DNA from: Telopea speciosissima
Lineage: Eukaryota; Streptophyta; Magnoliopsida; Proteales; Proteaceae
Assembly (NCBI RefSeq): GCF_018873765.1
Contig: NC_057925.1
Span: 57,858,970-57,922,969, forward strand
Direction of reading: 5' to 3'
Length of the DNA: 64,000 bases
In this document: positions 39,068-52,742 of the stretch, piece after piece
Layout of the letters: each line of letters opens with the position of its first letter
How positions within the stretch are numbered: position 1 is the first letter of the stretch
Program-made: the position numbers and the translations under genes
Notes under the pieces: model-generated
The model's input: only the letters and a program-made list of their open reading frames with translations
Told to the model about the DNA's origin: nothing
Databases searched by the model: none

Positions 39068-41988
39068 ATTAGGAAGTTTATGCTACTTAGGTAAGTCATA
39101 TATATCTCCAGTACATATATATAGATGTCTCTTCCTCCCGAACCTCACTGTTATTAGTTATTACCTTGTAATCCTTCATAACAAACCTATCTTATTAGGT
39201 AAGTCTTACATCGCCTTCTATCATTATATCTTAATTCTCTAGCTTAATCAGTAAGTTTTAATTCACTATCACCCTTGTTCTTGCTATTGCTTCTAATATT
39301 AATGCTACCTTTCCTACCTATATATTCAGAATCGTCGACATTATAGTCTACATCTGATCAGTTAAGTCATTAAGAAAATATACATCTGTTGCACAGGTAT
39401 GAATTTTTTTTTTTTTAATTATATAATGTCTTTATATTCCTTGTTGAAAATTTCTGCATAATTAAGGTCAATTCTCTTGTATATTAATCAATTGTTTAAT
39501 TATTTTATATGTTTTATTTGAATTTTCTTTATTTATTTTGTTTAATGATTCCTTTGGTTATATTTTTCTTTTATTGTAAAAAATAAATCGTTACGTTCAC
39601 TTTTTTTTTTCAAAAACTCTACGGAAGGGACAAAATTTTATTCATCCTCAAGAAGGAAAAAATTTACAATAGATACGAGAGAAAAGTTCATATGTATTTA
39701 CTACATATGGTTATGCATGGTCGTCACTCCATGTTAATAACAGGGTTTTTATTGATGTCACAAGGTTTGTGACGTTTCTGAAATTCATGAGACAGATCTG
39801 AGGCCAACCTTGCTTACCCAATTTGTAGGGAAACCCTAACCTGAGGTGGGTATGGGGTAGGCCCTATGTCTTTAATTCGAATTAAATTTAGTCTTAATCT
39901 GTATTGGGAAATACCCTAACCAGCAAGGAACAGAGTCATGGTTCGTAATCTTGGGATCGATTTTTGGATTAGTCTCGAGTCGGGATTGATCTTAGGATTG
40001 CCGAGAATCAGGCCGGATTAGATGGATTTGCTCTTGTTTTTTAATAATAAAAAAATCAGATTTTATTACCTTTTTTTGGGGGGGGAAATCTGACTTTCAA
40101 CTTCAATTCTATGATATTTTTTCTTTATTTGCTTCACTATTTGCCATTTTTTTATATTTTATATGATAAGGAAGTATAATTAAGGATAAGAAAAGCATCA
40201 TATTATCACATAAAGACATACGATCATCAAGGTCTCTACACAAGTGTCTGGGTCAATGAATGAGCACGTTTGAGTATCTACACAGAGGTAGAGACATCAT
40301 CTTACGATACCCTATGAAAAAGCATAGGAAACAGCACCAAATAGAGATCTTTTTACCGACCGGTAAATAGGAAGAAAATTTTTTTTCCATTTTTCCATGC
40401 TTTATAGTTAGTCATATAAAATATTATCTTGACTAGTCAGAGGACGACATAGGTGGGTGGATGCGTTACTTTATTGAAAATTGGATTTTTCATGTAATTA
40501 TATTGATCCCTAAAGTAGGGCCCATCCAATAAAAAGTATTAATCAAATCCTCTTATGATTGGACACATGGCATATTATAAATTCCACATAATCTACAGAC
40601 AACTTTATAGAACATATATATAGCGAAGGTACTACCTTAATTTGGATCAATAGATTTAAACCACAAATCAAATGATGCCTATAGACCAATATGCCAAGGC
40701 CACTTTCCTGCGACCTTATCACTTGAACATCTACCTTGTGAGTTGTGATAAAAGTCTAAAGTGACGTCTGGTCATGATTCCTTGTGCCCACACACAAGGG
40801 GTGAAATGACCATTACACTCTTCCTATTGGATACCTTTGAATGTCTCCTTATTAGCTTCTCGCTCTGGTACAAGGGCCATGCGATTGGGCAACAAACCTT
40901 TCTCCTTTCTTCGATCTTGGAAACCTAAATGATTATAATTTCCTTTGATGGTCTCCTAAAACACTAGTTATGAGTTAATCACCTCTTAAGCTCGGGTGAG
41001 TTGCCTAAGACACTACACCTCATCATAAAACAAATTTTGAGTTCGAGGTGCCAACACCTTGCCCTTCTTGTGTGTAATAAACACCGAGGATGAAAAGTTT
41101 CGTTGGGCCAATTCCTGAGGGTACAATAGCACCTTTTTTGTTGATCTCTCTCATTCTCACATGAAATGACCTCTCTATCTTCTATGCACGAAATATTTCA
41201 TCGCTCTTTAGTGGTACGCTTCCTATGTCTGTCTTTACCCAAAGAGGATATTCTTCTTCATTTGCTGCTCTAGTTTACCTAGTCAGGTGAACTCATAGAA
41301 ATATATATATATATATATAGTTTAGGTTTTGCTAATGATTCAATCACGTGTTAATTCTCTAGAAAAGTGTAGTCAATAATATATCGCGATCCGATCCGGA
41401 TCCGGATCCGGATCCAAATAAAGGTCGGGTGTTCAAGTTCTTAATTGAGCAAGGACAAACCAAAAGAGAAACGTGGATGGTGAAGCCACCTTAGTTGTCT
41501 ACACCAGGACACGTGTGAGATCCCCTTCACATCAGTAGGAAAGCTCCAAAAGAAGGGATTATCCAGGTGTTCCCACTTAATTGGCTATTATATGGAATAC
41601 AAATAAATCTCGTTCAATGGAGGGCGTGAGACGTGGACATATTAATAACCGAAGATAATTTATAGACCCAAAGGTTCCCTCACAAGTGTGCCACCATTAA
41701 TTTTTCAATGTCACGTCATCCATTGCATGGAGACAAAGTTGACGTGACTTCGATGTAGGTCCCACCAGCTTACCACATTCAACCACATGTCACTCATCCC
41801 ATCGTCCAAATCTCACGCGCATCTTAGAGGTGGGGGCGTGGGGTCCACTCCACCCAAAAAAATTAAAAATACCGAGTTGGATTCCTCCAATCTCTTTTGG
41901 CCGACATCAACAACAAATAAAAAATCATAGTTTCCTTTTTATCTCTAAAACTTTGGATTATTGGATTTTATTTGAATAATTTAACATC
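38931..41988. other. Intergenic DNA between NLR B and the remorin gene
   Basis: AT-rich, no supported gene. It holds a (CT)n run at 39032-39062, a (TA)n run near 41302-41320 and a short (GGATCC)n run near 41395-41415. 41700-41760 carries two facing ACGT-core motifs (see findings). Confidence 0.5.
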
Positions 41989-42310
41989 TGTGGGTGTCAA
42001 CATCGGCCTCATTTATGAGCCGAACCATTCTTTGAAATTTCATTATTTTTGTTTGGTTCTTTAAAAAACCGGAATCTGGGTCCGATCTAGATTGGTTGGA
42101 ATTGTAATCAATTGGTCGGTTTGGTCCAATTTCAGACTGAATTTTTTTTTTAAAAAAATCAGATTTATCGGTTTCTGTCATCAATCTAGTTTGGTTTTAG
42201 TTTCTACCACTTTCATAAAATCCCAAACCAATAAGAGTTTGATTTAAACCAGACTGAACCAGTCGGTTTTATTTGGTCCAATCGGTTCTGGCTGGAAATT
42301 AACACCCCTA
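41989..42310. mobile_element. hAT-like MITE next to the remorin promoter
   Basis: The left end TGTGGGTGTCAAC and the right end ATTAACACCCCTA are inverted and match the termini of the 745-bp element with a few changes; the inside is rich in CCGGTTTGG-type words and their complements. The 8 bases on each side do not match, so it is older or end-eroded. Confidence 0.65.
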
Positions 42311-42318
42311 ATTGTAAG

Positions 42319-42330
42319 TTTATATATGAA
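42319..42330 (+). promoter_or_regulatory. Probable TATA box of the remorin gene
   Basis: TTTATATATGAA, 187 bp before the start codon, which leaves a leader of roughly 160 bases. It begins less than 10 bp after the hAT-like MITE ends. Confidence 0.5.
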
Positions 42331-42516
42331 TGGCTCAAATTTATCATTAATTATTTTCTTGGAACAAACGTGACACTTATATTTTCAAAATTTTTATTTT
42401 AAGCTGTGATTTGCATACAAACAAGAGCTGTCCTAACTCCTAACATTTCCTCCATTTTGATCGATCTTCTTTCTTTAGACATTACTCATAAAGTAGTATA
42501 GTACTAAGAACTTGAC

Positions 42517-43406
42517 ATGTCGAGTTCTAATCAAAGGGCTTCTTCTACTAGCAATGGAAGAAGAGAAGAAGAAGAAGAAGAAAATGAAGGTGATGAAGTA
42601 GTCAGGGAAATTCATGCCCTGACACCCCCTCGACCACCACCACCGTCGCAGAACAGAGCTCGCCGGAGTGACTCTTGGGAGACTAGATTCTCCACCATAT
42701 CTAGTGGTGACAGTGTTTCAAGTGAGAATTTCACAACCATGAGTCGAGAATTTAATGCTCTAGTACTTGCAGGATCGATAATTGGGAACACAGGCAATGA
42801 AAATGAAGGTGGAAACAATCTTGCTAGAATTGGAGAAGATGATGATGTACCAGCAGAGGAAACAAACCCATTAGCTATTGTCCCAGATCACAGCCATTCC
42901 TTGGACCATGTTGGTGGTTCTTCATCTTCAGCTAATATTAATGGTGGTCTTACTGAAGAAAAGTCCATGCAAAAAGTGAAGAAAGAAGAGATTGAATCGA
43001 AGATATCGGCATGGCAGACTGCCAAGATTGCCAAGGTCAATAACAGATTCAAGAGGGAAGATGCCATCATCAATGGTTGGGAGAGTGAGCAGGTCCAGAA
43101 GGCTCAATCTAATTTAAAGAAAGTTGAGGTAATTGGGATCTAATTTTCACATCTCTAGATTACAAATCTTAACTTATTCTCAGGTTATTAACAATAAAGT
43201 TTCTCTTTTTGCAGAGGAAGCTAGAGGAGAAAAGGGCCAGAGCTTTAGAGCAAATGCAAAACGAGGTGGCAAAGGCACATGGAAAGGCAGAGGAGAGGAG
43301 AGCATCGGCTGAAGCCAAGAGGGGAACTAAAGTGGCCAAGATTTTTGAGATATCTAATCTGTTGAGAGCCATAGGAAGGGCTCCTACCAAACGCTCCTTC
43401 TTCTAA
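42517..43406 (+). CDS. Remorin, group 4 (REM4-like), two exons
   Basis: Plant-specific protein of the plasma-membrane cytosolic face, scaffolding membrane nanodomains in immune and virus-movement signalling. Exon 1 is 42517-43128 (204 codons, ends GTTGAG|GT), and exon 2 is 43215-43406 after TTGCAG, giving 267 residues. The N-terminal half is disordered: a run of Glu, a proline stretch PPRPPPP, Ser-rich parts. From about residue 150 comes the Remorin_C coiled coil: SAWQTAKIAKVNNRFKREDA, GWESEQVQKAQ, then ERKLEEKRARALEQMQNEVA and AEERRASAEAKRGTKVAK. The end NLLRAIGRAPTKRSFF resembles the GRPPAKRSFF ending of group-4 remorins (REM4.1/4.2) and lacks the C-terminal cysteines of other groups. The single intron is 86 bp. 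The gene looks whole. It converges with ATAD3. Confidence 0.93.
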
Positions 43407-45224
43407 AGTCCATAACGTACCATTTTGCTTTTCAAATTTGAAGGGTGCCCTTATCATCAATTCAGTGATGGAAGGTATGAAACCCATACTCAAGAGGTTC
43501 AGGAAATGATGTTTTTCTCAAAGTGTGTTATTAGTGGTTAGTTAGTACTTTGATTTGAAAGTGTGAAAGTTTGAAAGGGGAAAAGGGATGCTGTCCAAGC
43601 TGATTTTGAGTACCCATGTACAGTTCTTTCGCTTTAAAGTATATATACTTGTTTAAGTAAAACTTGTTTTCTGTTTGAAATTTCAAGAAAGCAGGAAAGG
43701 AAAGCTCCAGAAACTCATCTGTGTGTTAGATAATTCAACCCTGATTTCAACAGAGGAAGACAGAAAGAAAGCTCCAGATGCAATATTGCATCTAAAACCA
43801 GGTTTAAAGCCCAGAGATTGAATCTGACTCATTTACTGATCAGACTCAGTGAGGTTGTAAGTAATAAGTTTACAACCAGAGAACCAGGTCTGAGTGAATG
43901 ACCCAGTGATCAAATGCACGACTAGAACCTGACCATGTGAATCCCCCAGAGTGGATTCCATCTGCACGCCTATGAAGCGTTCTCGTCCGAGATCGGGATT
44001 ACAACTCAATTAAACCTGACCCATTGGCTTTTCTCTCTGTAAAACACCACAGATGACATAACAGTACCTAGTCTTCAATCCTAGTTATGCCGTGTGGGAG
44101 AATGAAGTGATAATTCTGATTGTTCGATAAAGGTTCGATTACATTTCCCTAAACACAGACCAAATAGCCAAAATCCTTAATATTAATCAGAACCACCATA
44201 CAACCCATGGATAGTGTAAGATCGACTCCGGTGGTTAAATATCATTGAAGAAGATCCCAATTCTACATGTTAGGAGCAGTTTTCTTTCACCATCGATGAA
44301 GGAATGAAGGAATTGCTCCTTCACGGATGATGCTATCAACTAATAGAGAGAGTGGTAACGACCCTAGAGGCATTTTTGTTTTAGTAATTGAAATTGGAAT
44401 TTTAAACATTAAAACTAAATAAAAGAAATTTACAACATAGGTTGCCACCCTTTTAGTCCATCTTCATAAGAGGGGAAGAAAATTAGTACAAAAAGATTGG
44501 AGGTGGAGAGAGGATCGATCAACCTTGCAAGTATCAATTAAGTACACCATTAATCCACCGACGCCTAAATCCATGCGTTGGATAGAGAGTCTTCTTTGAG
44601 TCACTCTCACCATTAAACTGAAATGCTTATGTTATTCACACATCCCCTCCCGTGACTTGGCGTGAGAGATTTCACCCCACATTGGGCACAATTCTAACCC
44701 ATTTCTAAAAATTTCACCCTAAGGCCTAAGCTTCTCCACTGAAACAAGATCCCTGTTTCAGGCTTCAATCTCGGGTAGTATTTGGTATGCATTCTCAAAA
44801 TAGATTATGGGTCTAGGATGCATTATAAAACCTGATTCTTCTCTATTTTCTTGCTTGAGACCCGAAATCTATTCTAGAATGCATACCAAACACCTTAGTA
44901 TGCAATCTTTTCATTTGTTTTCTATAGAAAATTAAATTTTGCAGTTCAAAATTTGTCTTACCTGAATATGATGGCAAATTGGAAATTCACATGATGATTA
45001 TAAAAGCATTCATGAAAGTCAATAAATAAGATACAAAAACTATTTAAATGAGTAGCAACTCTTTAAGGCAATAAACATAAAACCTACCTTCATTATGCAT
45101 CACGTTTCATTGGACAAATTTTCTGTGATTCAAATATGCCAAAATTTCCCCATCCAAGAGGGTAAAGTAATGATAATGACAACATGATATGAGACACTAA
45201 AAATGTTAGGGTTATTAAAAAAAA
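43407..45224. other. Remorin 3' region and intergenic DNA
   Basis: The first 250 bp are probably the remorin 3' UTR. The rest has no supported gene; 44771-44900 holds a short inverted pair (GGTATGCATTCT and AGAATGCATACC). Confidence 0.5.
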
Positions 45225-45905
45225 GGGTAAAGTACACGTACCCCCTATATTGCACCCAATATTCCTCGTATCCCCTAAGGTTCTGAAAAGTCCACGTACC
45301 ACCCCTACTTTACCCCCTAATTCCAAATAAGTCCAAACTGTTAAGTGCTAAAAACTTGACCATTTTACCCTTTCTTCTACGTTGATAAATTTGAAAAGAC
45401 CTAATTGCCCTGCCCTATTTGTTCATAATATGAAAAGACTTTTTTGCCCTAACCTAATTTGATAAGACCCTTTTATCCCCACTACTTGTTCTTAAGAACC
45501 TAACCCAATCTAATTACCAAAATGCCCTTATTAGGGCATAATTATCAAAAACTCATCCAAAAAAAGGGCATTTTGATAATTAGGTTGGATTAGGTTCTTA
45601 AGAACAAGTTGTGGGGGTAAAAAGGTCTTATCAAATTAGGATAGGACAAAAGGTCTTTTCATATTATGAACAAATAGGTCAGGGTAATTAGGTCTTTTCA
45701 AATTTATAAACATAGAAGAAAAGGTAAGATGGTCAAGTTTTTTGCACTTAACGGCTAAACTTAACGATTTGGACTTATCTGGAATTAGGGGGGTAAAGTA
45801 GGGGTGGTACGTGAAATTTGCAGGGGTGGTACGTAAACTTTTCAGAACCTTAGGGGGGTACGAGGAATATTGGGTGCATTATAGAGGGGTACGTGTACTT
45901 TACCC
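45225..45905. mobile_element. 681-bp foldback element, near-complete hairpin
   Basis: Starts GGGTAAAGTACACGTACCCC and ends GGGGTACGTGTACTTTACCC. The two arms (about 45225-45530 and 45560-45905) are inverted copies along nearly their whole length, with only a short loop. Runs of A flank both ends, so the target duplication cannot be read cleanly (about six A). The right arm has a small extra duplication (GGGGTGGTACGT twice). No coding sequence. Confidence 0.88.
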
Positions 45906-48900
45906 AAAAAATGCAAGTCACCGGCTTGTTTACAGCCAGTTAATGAAGTGCTCAATGAAGAAATGAAAAAGGATAAATAAAACAAAAGAAAAGTGTCTAA
46001 ATACTACCACCCTCAGAATCAGCGAGTTTCCTCCTTTGCTGGTGCTCCGCAACTTTGTAATCCACCACCTCACGGAACAGGTTTGAATCAAGCACACAGT
46101 CCTTGCTTCCACAAACAGCAGCTTGAACACTAGCCATCAACTTTGCTATTTCTCTTCCAGAAAAGCCCTCAGTTTTAGCAGCTGCTTCCTGAATAACATC
46201 CTTGGACAAACCCTTGATCACTATCCTCTGAGGTTGTTTGCGAAACAGAGACAAAAGCCAGCCAGATTTACTTTCTCCAGCCTTAGCAATGTATTTGTCC
46301 AGAAAGAGCTTAAGCATCTTGAAGCGTTCTTCTTCCCCAGGCACTGGGAATTCGAGGACCTCATCAATATGGTCAGCAACAGCGGAGTCCAGATCACCAG
46401 GCCGGTTGGTAGCTAGAGCAAGGACAATGTCCTTGGACTAGTCATCTGTGAGGAAAAGGAGGGCGTTTAGGGCACTCCGTTGTGCTTCACTCATGTAGAT
46501 TTTGTTTCGCCTGCAAAATTAGGCAAGCAGATTCAATCATCTCAACAAGTGTTCTCAATGGGGGCAAAAGACAATGGTTCCAGAGAAAGGCAGCATATGG
46601 ATGCAAGTCAACATGTCTGTAAAGACAGCAATGCATGACATCCAATGCATAACATTTTTTTTTCTTTGAAAGGCACAGCAAAGTTACTACTATCTATGGC
46701 TTCTTATCAGGGTGACCTATAGACTACAGAAGCCTCCATGGGTCGAGTGATTTAGATTATTTCCTCATTACTTCAAATGGTAAATTAAGACCAAATCCAC
46801 AGTAACCAGCATCCACAGTAAAAAAAGTCAAAGTCAACTGATTTGATCCCAAACATCCAATAAACTGACTTCGAAGAATGTCCAAATTATTTGTTAGGTA
46901 AGTGTGACCACTGACTAAAAACTAGAAAATTTCTGAAACTGAGACTAGTCAGAATATAAATTTGAGACCCTTTGACATGTCTTTCGCTGGAAGGTCTCTT
47001 GGTGTTGGTGATGGGCTACTTCAAAGATACACTGCATAGGGTTGTAAATGCAGTATAGTTGCAAGCTGTTCTTTTTGTTCAGGCCTGCTTCCAAAGCCCT
47101 GGAACATCTTATCCCCCCCCCCCCAACACACACACACACTGTTAGTTTCATATCCATCCTGGAAAAAGAAAATGCTACAGTTATCACTGCATTTGTAAAA
47201 ATGGACAGTGTAGGCCCAAACTCAGTGATCTATGGCAGTACCAAACAGATCCCTCTTTGCCAGATGTTTGATGCCAGCTCCAAAGAGGTTTCAGGATTAT
47301 GTGCGAATGAAAAAAAACCGTACCAAGACAAATGCAATTCATGATACATTGAAACATAATTCAGTGAGTAGAATGACTTCCAAGAAAAGTTGGTGCTAGG
47401 GAAATAGGACTAATCCCCATACCAAAATTGTTTTTTCAACAATCCCTTATGACTTGGCTTTTCTCATTTGACCATCCAAAACAGTGGATTTTACTGGTTG
47501 ATTAGGACCACCCAGCTAATAGGATAATTGGAAAACCTTGACAAATTACAACGGCCCTTATCAGGGGAGGAAATATGAAAAAGAGTAGGTATCAGATGTC
47601 ACTTACTCGCACAAGAATGCATCTGCTTCATCGATGAAAAGCAAAAGACCTTTCTTAGACTTCTTAGCCCAGTCAAACAACTGGTGTATCTTGGTAACAG
47701 CCTGTGATCCCAGTGGTGCAACATCACCACCAGTCATCAATGCATAATCCAACCCCTGAGAGCACATTAAACAGGTTTCAGATGAAAACACAAAACGGAA
47801 GCAGATAATTCACAAGAGAAGACATTGACATGGCTTGGAGGCTTCAACACACACATGCTACAATCCACAGTAAGAAACATTTCATAAGGGCAACAAAAAA
47901 TTGGGGATAAATATGTAATACCTAAGCTATCAGATCAAGCCTCATAAAACAACATGCCAACTACTTTCAATTTTTTCATCATAAAAAGGCAGAGAAAAGG
48001 ATAAGATTTCATACAGATTTTTGAGCAAGTTCTCTTGCAGCCATAGTTTTCCCTGTTCCTGGAGGACCATAGAAAAGCATGTTGCGGAATGGTGCCTCGT
48101 GAGATTTTGTATTTGCAGTAGCTCTTGCAAGTTGTTCAATTCTTTTTTGAAGAGAAGGGTTCAGAATTACGTCTCCAAACCCATTTCCATTTTCGGAACC
48201 AGAACTTTTATCCGCTTTATGTGAAAGCGTGCTCATTGCACGAGAGAATGAACCTGACCAAGGATACTTCCCTCTGGAGGATTCTCTGATTAGCGATGGT
48301 TGTCCTAGTATCCTGTCAACATAGCCCCAGATCACCCTTGCACCTTCCCTGCATGGGGATAAGAGACACTGATGAGCTTTCATTCCAAAAAAACAGCCAC
48401 CAATAATAACAAATGCAAATTTGGATTGTAATATATGTCCATGTCAATGTATATATCATAAAACACATCAAAGATAACCAGTCAATTTAGGAAGCTAAAT
48501 TAGAAGTAACACACGCTATATAGAAAAAACTATGAACTAGCTTCGGTTATTTCAATTTTAAAAACTCACCAGAGGAATGGCCTCTATGTATGTTAATCAG
48601 TCCACAATTAAATGAGATTTTTTTTTTTTTTAAAGGCTAGCAGACCGAAACTGTGCCTCATCCATGTACTGTAAAGACATCTGGTTGACCTCACAAAGAT
48701 ACTGATGCATATCTGAAGACATAATCTAGAAATGCATCATCATCGAAGGCACTGGAGTCGCTGAGCAGGAGCAGGAAGTCAGGGTTTCATGTTCTTGATC
48801 TCTAGATTTTTCAGAAACAAAGGCATATGCCCTTTTAAAATTTCTGAAATCTTCAATGTTCTTGCTCTGTTGTGTTTTTTTCCCCTCCTTTTTCTTCTCA

Positions 48901-50163
48901 TCTTCCTTCTTCTTCTAAGTTGATGGCAGTAGTGGTGGTTGCTGGTGGTGTGGCCGGTGGCTGTAGTTCTGTGGTATGTGATTTTGTTATTCAAATCAAA
49001 TTGTGCAACTGTTAATACAAGTCATGTAATTTTATCATTTTCTGATTATATGATTATGTAATCTGAGATTATTTGATTGTGTTTCACTTATTTTGTATTG
49101 TTGTGATTATATGATTATGTAGTTCCTTGATTGTTGACTTCCTTTTAATGTTTTATGGATGGATTGTTGACTTCATTGTAATGAGTCTAATGGCTGCTTT
49201 TAATGATTCTTTAATATTTATTTAGCATATAAGTAGAATTATATAATTTTTAATAAGCTATTTATGCTAAATAAAATGGTTATACATTAAAAAAAAAAAA
49301 GAACACTAGAACACCTTGTTCGCCGAGGCGATGCCTTGCGGCCGCCCTATCGCCAAGGCACTTAGGAAGGCCCTCAAACGCTTTGGTCGCCCTGCTGCCT
49401 CGATAACTATGCTGGCACATTTAATGGAGTCATCTATATTGACTAAGTGACTAGACATGCTTAATAGAGTTGGTTGAGGGCTTGTCCTAGTCCCACTCCA
49501 CTTTTGTTTTGGATTTTAGAATATAAAGGAACTTGCATGAGAGGGTTCATCACCTAACTCATGATTCTGAAATTGAAGTTTGTTGTTGCAACTCATCTTC
49601 TCCATAGAGAAGCCCTCTGTTTGATCAAGGAGTAAGGGGTTGGTGTTTGATCCAACTGACACCTTGTGGTGTGAAGCCCGGGTGGATCTATGTACTGTTA
49701 TTTCCCTCTTGCTACTGCTGGTTTATTGTTTACTATTACATAATCTCATATTCAACCATTAACAAGTAAGTTGTTCTTGAATTTTCTACAACTAGAACCT
49801 AATCTTCTCGTAGTTCATATGCTAGGTTCTCTTTTTAGATCAAGCACATCAGCCACTGACCGTTCTGAATCTTTTTTCAACTTTTGACATAATATCCATA
49901 CCCTCAACCATGAACTCGATTTGAATTGCAGCGTATTCTGACTTGCTGATTTTGAATTATTAGAGTTATTCATGTTCTGCCCAGTGCTTAATCTAGTACT
50001 GTTTGCTGACCAGATTTATTGATGTCACATCTGAAACTAATGATTTGATTTGTGCATTGATTCCTGATTTTGTTCATTACCTATTTCAGATCTGTCATCT
50101 GTTATCAGTATATATATGATTACTTGCTACTGTTCTTATATATTGATTTCTGACCATAATACC

Positions 50164-50576
50164 TGTTACAAGTGTCCTATGGAGTGTAACTTAATCGAGT
50201 AAGAGTTGAGCAGTTATTAGGAGTTATTCGTAAGTGGGATAACCAAATAGGAGTTGAGAAGGTATTAGGAGTTGTTTGTAAGCGGGTAGTAATTGTGTTA
50301 ATACGTATGTGATGTGTAGTTATGGATGTAGTTATCTAACCATGTAATACCTCTTTAAATAGCATTATCGTAATAGAAGCAGTAGCAAATTGAATCCCCT
50401 AATTTATCTCTTAGGGATGAGGTAGGCTTCCTCACCCAAGCTAGACACCCTTGCTTCGTCCGTAAAGCAAACACCTATCCTATTTTCACACACACACACA
50501 CACTCTCTCTCTCTCCCTCTCTCCCCATATTTCTCTCTTTTTTTATTTTATTTCTAGATTATCCTTGCACGTAACA
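50164..50576. mobile_element. Solo LTR in ATAD3 intron 5
   Basis: 413 bp bounded by TGTTAC and GTAACA, flanked by a perfect 5-bp duplication ATACC (50159-50163 and 50577-50581). A TATA-like CTTTAAATAGC lies mid-element, and a CA/CT microsatellite and T-rich stretch lie near the end. No internal retrotransposon sequence remains, so it is a solo LTR, probably Ty1-copia-like by size. The clean ends suggest it is fairly young. Its orientation is probably plus, opposite to the host gene. Confidence 0.85.
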
Positions 50577-52742
50577 ATACCCCTAGGCCTGTTTACTACT
50601 AGGAGTCTAGGACTCACTCATATCTGCTGATCTAATCATCTAGTTAGGCCCAGATTTTCAGTAGGTCTTCCTCATTCCCTTTAATGAACTTAACTTCAGT
50701 CTCATTACCTTTTGACAACCTGATTTGCTCCTGTTTGTTTTCTCCTTAAATCTGGATTTTATTCTCTGTGAAAAGATCCTGTTTGGTTACTGTTTTGATC
50801 ATTCAAATTCAGTACTACATATATACTTTAGATGAAACATGTGCACATAGATAATTCAGACTTTTAAAAATAACTGCATAGAACTAGCCATAATTTTGTT
50901 TCTCCCTACCTAGAGGAAGGTTGAAAAATAACAGATACTCTCAAGAGAGAAAAATTCTTTATTCATGAAGAAAAAGGTCATTTAAGAAGCACAAGGCAGA
51001 GAAGCAAACAAATTGTCAACAAGCCAAGCCAGGTAAACGCCATAACCATGATTAAAGAATGATATCTCCCATCAGATATATAGCTTCCTCTGCAAGAGAT
51101 TTCACAGGAAACCAATAGATTTAATTCACTATTTATACACCTTAGACATGTAAGAAAACACCAGTAAGAAATGTCAAGAAGCAAATCTTTGATTGGCAAA
51201 AGAAACAACAAATATCAAAATGAAACGACTCTAATTTTTTGTTCTAAATCCAGTCAGCACCTTGTTGTGTAGATGCCTGCAGCAAGAGCTGTCACTCCAC
51301 CAACAGCAACAACCAATTTATTCTGATCCGTTAATATAGCCCGCAAGCCACCTACAGGAGATAGAAATCCCTACTCAGTCAACCTTTTGAATTATTTTGT
51401 ATGTAATTCATAAAACAACAGCATACAAAAAAATCAGTTTGGACTCCAGTTTAGATCCCACCCTCTACAAGCAGCAAAGCAATCCACATACTTAACAGGT
51501 TTCATTTGTCAGAGGAATTTAGACATTATAAATCCAACTAAGCACAACAAAAATCCAACAATTTCCTCTTCTTTTTTTTAATTCTTTCTAGGAAAGAGGA
51601 ACCTAAAAAGAAGCCTCAAAGAAAAACTCATCCCAGAAGCCCACTCCAAGGAAGAAAGAGGATATTAAGATCGACCTCACAAAAAATGACATCATATCTA
51701 CAATTAGCTATCCCTCATTGAAGAAATATAAAGGAAAAGACTTTTTTATGTAGTAGTGGAAGACCTGAAAAATAGTAGACATAATTTCATATGGCTACAC
51801 ATAATTTCTTCCTAGCTGCTTACCTGTAGTAGGTATCTGTGTGGCAATTCCGTCAAGATCTCTTCGTTAGTTGGGGACGTATCCAGAGAGAAATTGGATT
51901 TGGTTAAACAATGTGTGGTTGGCAAGCAAGGATCATGGCAAAGAGCCGCCACCGAGGTGCCAACCCTTCCTTTCGATGTGAACTCTTGGGGAAGATCAGC
52001 ACAAAATCGGAGCTAGAAAGGAGGTATGTTTAATCTGAAATGAAAGTATTCTGTCTGGGTAATTGCAAAAGTATCCTCCTTGAAAAATAGAATTTAGTGT
52101 GGTAACATTCACTCTATGTTATTTGAGCGTATAATCAAAACAACATGTAGGTTTTACCAATTTAGCCACCACAAGTTTTTGCCTAAGCTATTCATCAAAA
52201 GAAACGACATAGATAACACAAGATGATTGATAGAGTCTAAATTTTTCTTGTCCAATCAGTAACAGAACAGGAATACAATCTAAAATTAACAACTGCCATG
52301 AGGCCAGTTATACATTAAATTCTGTTTGGTGACCATCTGTACATGAGGCATGTAAATCATCACTAGATCTTGAATTCAGCCAAACCCAAGTAAGTTTACA
52401 AACTTCAACTGGGTTTAAAGTAAAATACGAAAAATAGAGATGCAGAAGACATAAGTGCATTAAACCAAGAAATTCCATGGTTAATGGAATGAACAACATA
52501 GGGAAATAACAACAATATTGCCCCTGGCATGTATGTACCCTCTCAAGGGAGAAGAGTAAATGAAACAATTATTAAAAAAAAATTATTACAAAATTAATGA
52601 ACAAAATAGTGTTGTTTTCGCAATTTATATCATTAAACAGCCCACGGTGGTTACAGAATTCCCAATAAGGTGTATGACACTAAACATCTAATGCAAATCT
52701 GATAACACAGATCCTAAAAATTATGAATAATTGACACCTAAA

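Noticed and set aside
43245-43493. Minus-strand frame opposite remorin exon 2
   Set aside because: It is antisense to the conserved Remorin_C coiled coil; the plus-strand frame explains the conservation.
49300-49410. GC-rich inverted words (CGCCGAGGCG / CGCCAAGGC) in ATAD3 intron 5 as a separate element
   Set aside because: The pairing is short and the ends cannot be defined; it may be part of an old repeat but is not supported well enough to list.
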